Assembly (NCBI RefSeq): GCF_937616625.2
Contig: NC_065573.1
Span: 17,065,001 to 17,129,000 of the forward strand
Direction: 5' to 3'
Source: Mercurialis annua
Lineage: Eukaryota; Streptophyta; Magnoliopsida; Malpighiales; Euphorbiaceae
DNA: 64,000 bases
Position numbers and translations under genes: made by a program. Positions 58,501 through 64,000 of this stretch are shown here, in pieces; the stretch's first letter is position 1, and every line of letters begins with the position of its first letter. Under the pieces are notes generated by a model. That model did no database searches. It saw nothing but the letters and a program-made list of their open reading frames with translations, and had not been told where the DNA came from.

Positions 58501-59151
58501 TCTTCCTCGATGATAGAAGAACGGTTGAGCAGAATTACCCCGACGTTCGAGTGCGTCCTTGATCTAATTAGCTTCACCAGCTATATGGGAATGATGCTCG
58601 AATACTTTCTTGAGCAATCCACTTAACTTGGGTCCTAGACCCCTTACGAACATCCATCTAACCTTTATTCAATATCAGGAATCCTTCGTGACTTCCCAAG
58701 AAACTATTCTAATATTCGAGAGATTCTTCCTCTCCGCTTTATATAGTATGTGACTATGCTCAATCTTACTCAGACATGCTGAGCAGGAGCAACTTATTGT
58801 GAGAATTCACCTCTCACAATTCCTTCTACTTATGCAAATTGCATATGCGTACCTTATTGTACATGAAACATGCACGACCTACTCATTTATGCGTATCCCT
58901 ACAAACAAACTATATTCACAAAAAAATCGATCATACAAACTTGCATTCTATTATAGAGGGTTATAAGTTTGACAAAAAAAGAGGACTTTATCAAAGATAT
59001 AACAAAGAGGTTTGATAAGTCCTCAAGTTCTATAGTTGCAGTAGTTCCTAGTTTAACCTAGTGACAATGTCAAACCTAAGTTCAAACAAACACTGATCAC
59101 ATATGAGCAATGACCTATGAATCTAAAGCATTACTCTAATACCACCTTTTC
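55539..59151 (-). mobile_element. Strongly decayed internal region of a minus-strand Ty3-type element
   Basis: No intact frame on either strand. Position next to an LTR with a primer site (59130) implies it is the former gag-pol. On the minus strand near 58690-58560 short gag-like pieces can be read across stops (MFVRGLGPKL, KKVFEHHSH). The plus-strand frames at 56231-57979 are pyrimidine-rich antisense by-products. Confidence 0.45.
59127..59147 (-). other. Primer binding site-like sequence, minus strand
   Basis: Read on the minus strand, GGTGGTATTAGAGTAATGC follows the LTR end. It matches the tRNA-Met type TGGTATCAGAG with one change. Confidence 0.65.
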
Positions 59152-60029
59152 ACGGCCCGAAATCTCAGGCGAGACCGGCGATAGGGAATGGGAATGGTAG
59201 TTCCGAAACCTGTAGCAAGCCTTTAAAAGACACAACCGTTACGCGCGATTCGGTATCCGTTTATAAACGAATATATATTCGAAATTTATCAAAATAAACG
59301 TTTAATACGGGTTTAATTACTCAATTACTTGAGTAATCGTCGAAGAAATGGAGTTCGAATCGAGAAACGAACGAAGCGGTTTCGAAATCCTAGCTTCGCA
59401 TGCTTCAAGAGAGAGCAAGCACGTGAATTCTCTTACTGAAAATGAATGAAAATGAAGATTGTGTTCATTTCATTTCATATGGCAACATATATATAGTAAA
59501 GGATAAAGTACTCTTTAGTACTAGTTTAATCATGCACTTTAAACCAACTTCTTAATTAGTTGTCCGTAGCTCAAACAGAAACGACGTCCGAATTTTGTGA
59601 AAATTTACCAAAAAATCTAATAAAATATAACAAGAACAAAAATATATTTTTTATTCTCATCCGATTTATATTTTATTTTTAATAAATCATTTTCGATTTA
59701 TTAAGTCTATATTGACCGCGCTTGATAAAATTTCTGATTCAAAATTTTATCCAATTTCACGATAACCTTTTAAAAATGTTTCGCGAATATTAACACCAAA
59801 TTTTTTTGAACGGGACTTATAAATTATTCTGCACCCAATTCATAAGTTTATATTATTTCCGTTAACTATATAAATATTTAAATTTAAATTTGAAATCGTA
59901 TTGCCACAATATACTTTTATGTAAACTTGTAAATTTAATTTATCTTTAAATTTATTTTACATACTCCCGTCTATTAAAATATGAGACATGTGGCAATATT
60001 TTATCCTTTAAAATACGGGAGGTTACACA
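59152..60029 (-). mobile_element. LTR of the minus-strand Ty3-type element, 878 bp
   Basis: On the minus strand it begins TGTGTAACCTCCCG (60029) and ends CGGGCCGTGA (59152). The last base pair of the usual TG..CA is degenerate. The end region matches the LTR at 1-306. Confidence 0.7.
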
Positions 60030-60540
60030 TAACAAGGACAATGCCAAAACGCAAAAGAACTACGCATACCAAACCAAATGATATCGCAAAAACAAATTGA
60101 TAACATCAAGTTTGAAAACACGAGATATTACAATAAGGTTTCATCTAATCCAGTAATCGGTAATATTTTATATATACAAATGCTTTACATACATGCGATT
60201 TGAATATTCAACTGTAAATATGTAGACTAATTCAAAAATATTTATATTTCTGACCTCCCCCCCCCCTCCCCCCCTCCTCCAATTCCACAATATTCACCTT
60301 TCAAGTTATGAAGTACGAGGTCAGACTTCCATAATAATTATGGAAGTCAATGTCAATAATACCTCTAGAGCTGCAAGTAGTTGGGTACAAGGAAGTCTTT
60401 CTTTCTTATTATATTAGTTTACAATATTTTGATAAACTCTGATTTGAACTACTATACACGATATATATTTTAGGCTTAATTGCAAATTTATACATGAACT
60501 TTATCATAATTTGCAATTACAACATAAACTTTGAAACTTG
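60030..60540. other. Intergenic, with a C-rich tract
   Basis: AT-rich with no gene. A pyrimidine tract of mostly C lies at 60257-60280. The right end (AATTGCAAATTTATACATGAAC / AATTTGCAATTACAACATAAAC) is a small inverted or mirrored repeat next to the LTR end at 60541. Confidence 0.5.
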
Positions 60541-61138
60541 TGTTACGACCCATTTTTATGAATCGCGACCGGCGCTAGGGTATGGGTATGGTTGTACCAA
60601 AACCCGTAGCTAGCCTTGCGGATAACGAACAAATACATAAGCCTGCAAGAAAACCAATGCTCGGGGGCAACCGAGACTTCAGCGTAGTTCTAGCAGTTCA
60701 TAATATACAACATTTATTATTAAGTGCTCATCCAACTCTGAGTCTTAAATATGGCAGAGGTATATATTAACCCAAATTAATAAAAGAATGCCAAAATAGC
60801 AATAATTCATTGAATAAATTTATAACCAAGTATTAAACATAAGACTTCTATTTACTACTGCGGTCTACGAATAAAATCAGTTTAATAACCTTATTAAATA
60901 TAATAAAACCTCCGAGGAAATAAAGAATCGGAGAGCAGCTGAGTCGCTCATATTATAATCCTGGAAAATTTGGGAAAACAACGGGGTCAGATATACTAAG
61001 ATGAGTTCATACCACTATTTACATTTATCAAGTGAAAAACCGTTAAAACCCTTTTAAAACATTTAATATGAACATTACGTATAATAGTTGGAACCTTAAT
61101 CCATAATACTAATATAACCATGATCCATTAGGCCTGGT

Positions 61139-61262
61139 CCCGAGAGCTGAGCTACACCGAGTTACCACCGACCACTCTTAATTCATAACCAGAGTCCCGA
61201 GAGCTGAGCTACACCGAGTTACTCTACTGGATTCCGAGAGCTAGGCTACTACCGAGTTACCC
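61139..61262. repeat. Three tandem copies of CCGAGAGCTGAGCTACACCG-type unit
   Basis: CCCGAGAGCTGAGCTACACC followed by GAGTTAC at 61139 and 61194, and a diverged third copy (CCGAGAGCTAGGCTACTACC) at 61231. Spacing is 55 then 37 bp. Within the LTR-like region. Confidence 0.85.
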
Positions 61263-63040
61263 CCACATATCACATACCTTATCTAGATCAATACCGGTGC
61301 GCACGCAGTCCTAATGATGCCCATTAGGTAGCATGTTCCAACTAAAAGCCATAATGGAAAAACAGTTCGAAATATACATACAGTATACATTTATATATTA
61401 AAATAGCAATTTACTTAATAAAACGGTAAATAGTAAGTACAAACTCACAGCTTGCTAATCCACGTGATACCTGGCAAGCAACTAATCTTGATTCGTCTCC
61501 GGAGCACGAACAGTCGACAAGTCTAACAATGTGTAAATAATAAATTAAAAACGGACCCTAACTCTAAAGAGTACTAAACACCACATAGGACTAGCACAAC
61601 ACAACAAAGCCAAGGCACAAACTAAAACAGATTGATTACATAAACACCAACCATATGCCAAAACCGCAAATAAGCCCTATTGAGTTCCATTTGAAAACAT
61701 AATCCGGAAACCTTTTCAAACTATTTGGTAAAACATTTCAAAAGCCAAAATTGTACTTAGCCGAGTCAACCAAGACTTCCAAGCTTAACTCACATGTCGG
61801 GCGACCCAAGTCTAACCTGATCCAACATAACCAAGTTGTAAACCAATGTTTAAAAATCCAGAATGAATTAATAATCCAAAACCCGAGTTTGAAAAGCAAG
61901 GAACTCAATATCTCTTAACTAACCAATTAATCAACACGTAACAAAGTGTTTGATAAAATCCATAATGAACCAACACGCTTAAATAGACAACACAAGTCAA
62001 AACATGCCTTAGCAAACAAATTAACAATAAGCGTATTCCTCATGCCCAAGCAATATCAATAACCAAACTAACCACCACAATCCAAGTATAACATTATCCT
62101 AAAAACATTATACAAAACAGCCCTAAACATTTAAATTAAGCCAAAACAGTTTATAGGCATTCATTAACATACCAACTCATTTAACAATTACCAAACTTGG
62201 ATTCGAAACAACAATAGATAGCCCAACAATTATGAATCGCGAAGACATGCAAATCAGCTCTATAATCATGCTTGGACAAATCTAGGCAACCAAACAATTT
62301 ATAATATCCAAATGAATCCATAATTCTAAACCACACATGAACTAACAATTGGATAACTCAATTCCGATTCAAATTAACCAACCAATAACATACGAGTCAA
62401 TTACTACAATGAACGACAAATTGATGCATCAATCGGCGTTATACATAATCCTCCTAATATGAATCAACAATAATAAAATCCAATTATTTATAACATGATA
62501 TTTTAGTTATGGGCAGCCCTAATCAATTCAAAACAGTTTATACATAAAGCAATATGAAATTGTGAATCTAAGGTAACTGATTCTTGATTTGATTCAATAA
62601 ACATGCAATGGATGATAACAATAATATCAACATAATAAATCAACCCTAGAACATGTAAGAACAGCCACTATTCATCCAAACTATAGTCACAACAAACAAC
62701 ATCACAAAATATGAACAATAACACCATAACACAACAATCAAATTGAGTAAAAGGATTAGATACCTTGTCATCCAAAGAGTAAGAAAATCTCAGAAACAAG
62801 GTAGATCCAACGCTACAAGAACGAAATCAAAAGACAAGATGAACCACTAATTGAATCAAATGATGATTCAAAGTTTTGGAATAAAAAGAGATGGATTAAT
62901 CACTTACCAATTTATTGAGGCACCAGAGATCGAGTGAGAAACGTTTAGAAAGAGTTTAGAATGAGTTTAGGGTTTCTAAAATCGAAAAGGGGCTGATTAG
63001 GTCGCAGAAACAGAGTTTAAATATGCAAAAAAGAAGCTGA

Positions 63041-63174
63041 CCGGACCTACGGCCGGTTCTACCCAGCAGGTCCGGTTATAGGGCCGGTTGACCCACTGTT
63101 CAAACCAAAAACGAAGTGGACCGGACCTACGGCTTGATCTACCCAGCAGGTCCGGTTCACAGGTCCGGTTGACC
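63041..63174. repeat. Direct repeat, ~54-bp unit at 80-bp period, CCGGACC-rich
   Basis: CCGGACCTACGGC..CTACCCAGCAGGTCCGGTT and GGTTGACCC occur at 63041-63094 and again at 63121-63174. The unit itself is partly self-complementary (AGGTCCGG / CCGGACCT). Confidence 0.88.
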
Positions 63175-63240
63175 CGAAAACGGGTCGAAACGACGATCCG
63201 AACGGTCGAATGAAAGATAATCGAACAAAGGATCAATTAA

Positions 63241-64000
63241 CCCCCTCAATTTGGCACGAAATATCAAACTAGTCCAAGGTCGTTAAAAGGGGTAAAAAAA
63301 CCAATAGTTGCAAAAATCGGTCAAAAACCCCCTTTTAACACAAAAAGAGAGTGAGATTGCTAATTTGACCCAATTAATCCTAATTAATCATACTTAAATT
63401 TAATTAATTTTAATTAGATTCTAATTAATCACAATAAATTAAAACCTCAATTAATTTTAATTATTTCTAATTGACCCAAATTAACAACCCTAATTAACCT
63501 AAACCCATCACTGCCGCCATTCCCACCCTTCTTCACCTCAACTAAAATTAACAACCCTAATTAACCTAAACCCTTCACTGCCGCCATTCCCACCCTTCTT
63601 CACCTCAACTAAAACTGTCAACCACCCATCCCCATCCCCATACTTCTTCGTTTTCATTTTCTTCATCCATCCATCACCAGCGTCGAGCATCCTCCATCAG
63701 CTATCGTTCAGAGTTATCTCTCGTTGCTCGTTTCTCCTCTGTTGTTGCTGCTCGTTGTAACTGAGTGTGGCTGATGCGGCTTGAGAAATTCTGCCGTTCA
63801 TGACCAGCGACGAGAGAGGGGATAAGAGATGGGTGTTGCCGGTCGTCCCATGGTGGAGAACGGTGTTCTTTGATGCCGAAGATGAGGTGAGGTGGCTGGC
63901 GAGGTGAGGTGGGCGGCGGTGAAAAAATGTAGAAGATGAATAGGTTAGGGAAATTTAATTTAAAGATGAAAAAGATGTGAAATAATCCTTCAGTTTTTGT
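63241..64000. other. Non-coding, includes a 67-bp tandem duplication
   Basis: 63481-63547 and 63548-63614 are near-identical units (TTAACAACCCTAATTAACCT start). To their right is a more GC-rich, CT-then-GA-rich stretch without a convincing frame, cut by the window end. It may belong to the LTR to its left or to the 5' part of a gene outside the window. Confidence 0.5.

Larger units (their letters stand above)
60541..63240 (-). mobile_element. Probable solo LTR of a related Ty3-type family, upper border unclear
   Basis: The minus-strand end GGTCGTAACA at 60541, with CCATACCCTAGCGCCGGTCGCGA before it, is a relative of the LTR ends at 306 and 59152. No primer site follows, which suggests a solo LTR. 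The body holds a triple tandem motif (61139-61262) and, further up, a duplicated GGTCCGGTT block. The other terminus was not found with confidence, so the right coordinate is a guess. Confidence 0.5.

Overview
This is nuclear DNA of a flowering plant, most likely a eudicot. The evidence is plant-type GT..AG introns in a 16-exon folylpolyglutamate synthase gene and a 6-exon plastid release-factor-like gene, AT-rich intergenic DNA, and a dense load of plant-specific transposons (CACTA, Mutator-like, Stowaway, SINE, Ty1/copia, Ty3/gypsy of the Tat type). I could not settle the species from sequence alone.

Layout. 1-1740: an LTR end next to a decayed DUF4283 (LINE ORF1-like) pseudogene. 3095-12216 (minus): folylpolyglutamate synthase, whose introns carry a Stowaway MITE and other repeats. 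12900-18800: a gene-poor stretch with fold-back MITEs, LTR-like DNA and arrays of short AT-rich motifs. 19061-22594 (minus): a PrfB3-type release factor relative that has lost both the stop-codon-reading and the GGQ motifs. These two are the only host genes in the window that look intact.

23.6-47.6 kb is a nested transposon complex. A segment of about 1.7 kb containing a 1.15-kb Mutator-like element is present twice. Copy 1 (23.6-25.3 kb) is uninterrupted inside and serves as an empty site. Copy 2 (30.9-45.1 kb) has been split by four insertions, three with recognisable target-site duplications on comparison with copy 1: a 507-bp MITE, a 1.13-kb non-autonomous CACTA, a 2.39-kb Mutator-like element and an 8.3-kb CACTA element with both a TNP2-type transposase gene and a Transposase_24-type gene. 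Between the copies lie a truncated copia element (LTR, primer binding site, partial gag) and a reverse-oriented LTR fragment. Just after copy 2 is a 2.27-kb Mutator-like element with a 9-bp target duplication. It encloses a single-exon RING-H2 reading frame, which is a Pack-MULE arrangement.

47.66-55.54 kb is a complete-length but defective Ty3/gypsy element of the Tat type (LTRs, protease, RT, a second RNase H, integrase), with antisense reading frames between integrase and the 3' LTR. 55.5-60.0 kb is a strongly decayed Ty3-type element on the minus strand. The rest is another LTR with tandem repeats. The host genes act separately (folate polyglutamylation; probably chloroplast RNA stability). 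Everything else is mobile-element biology.
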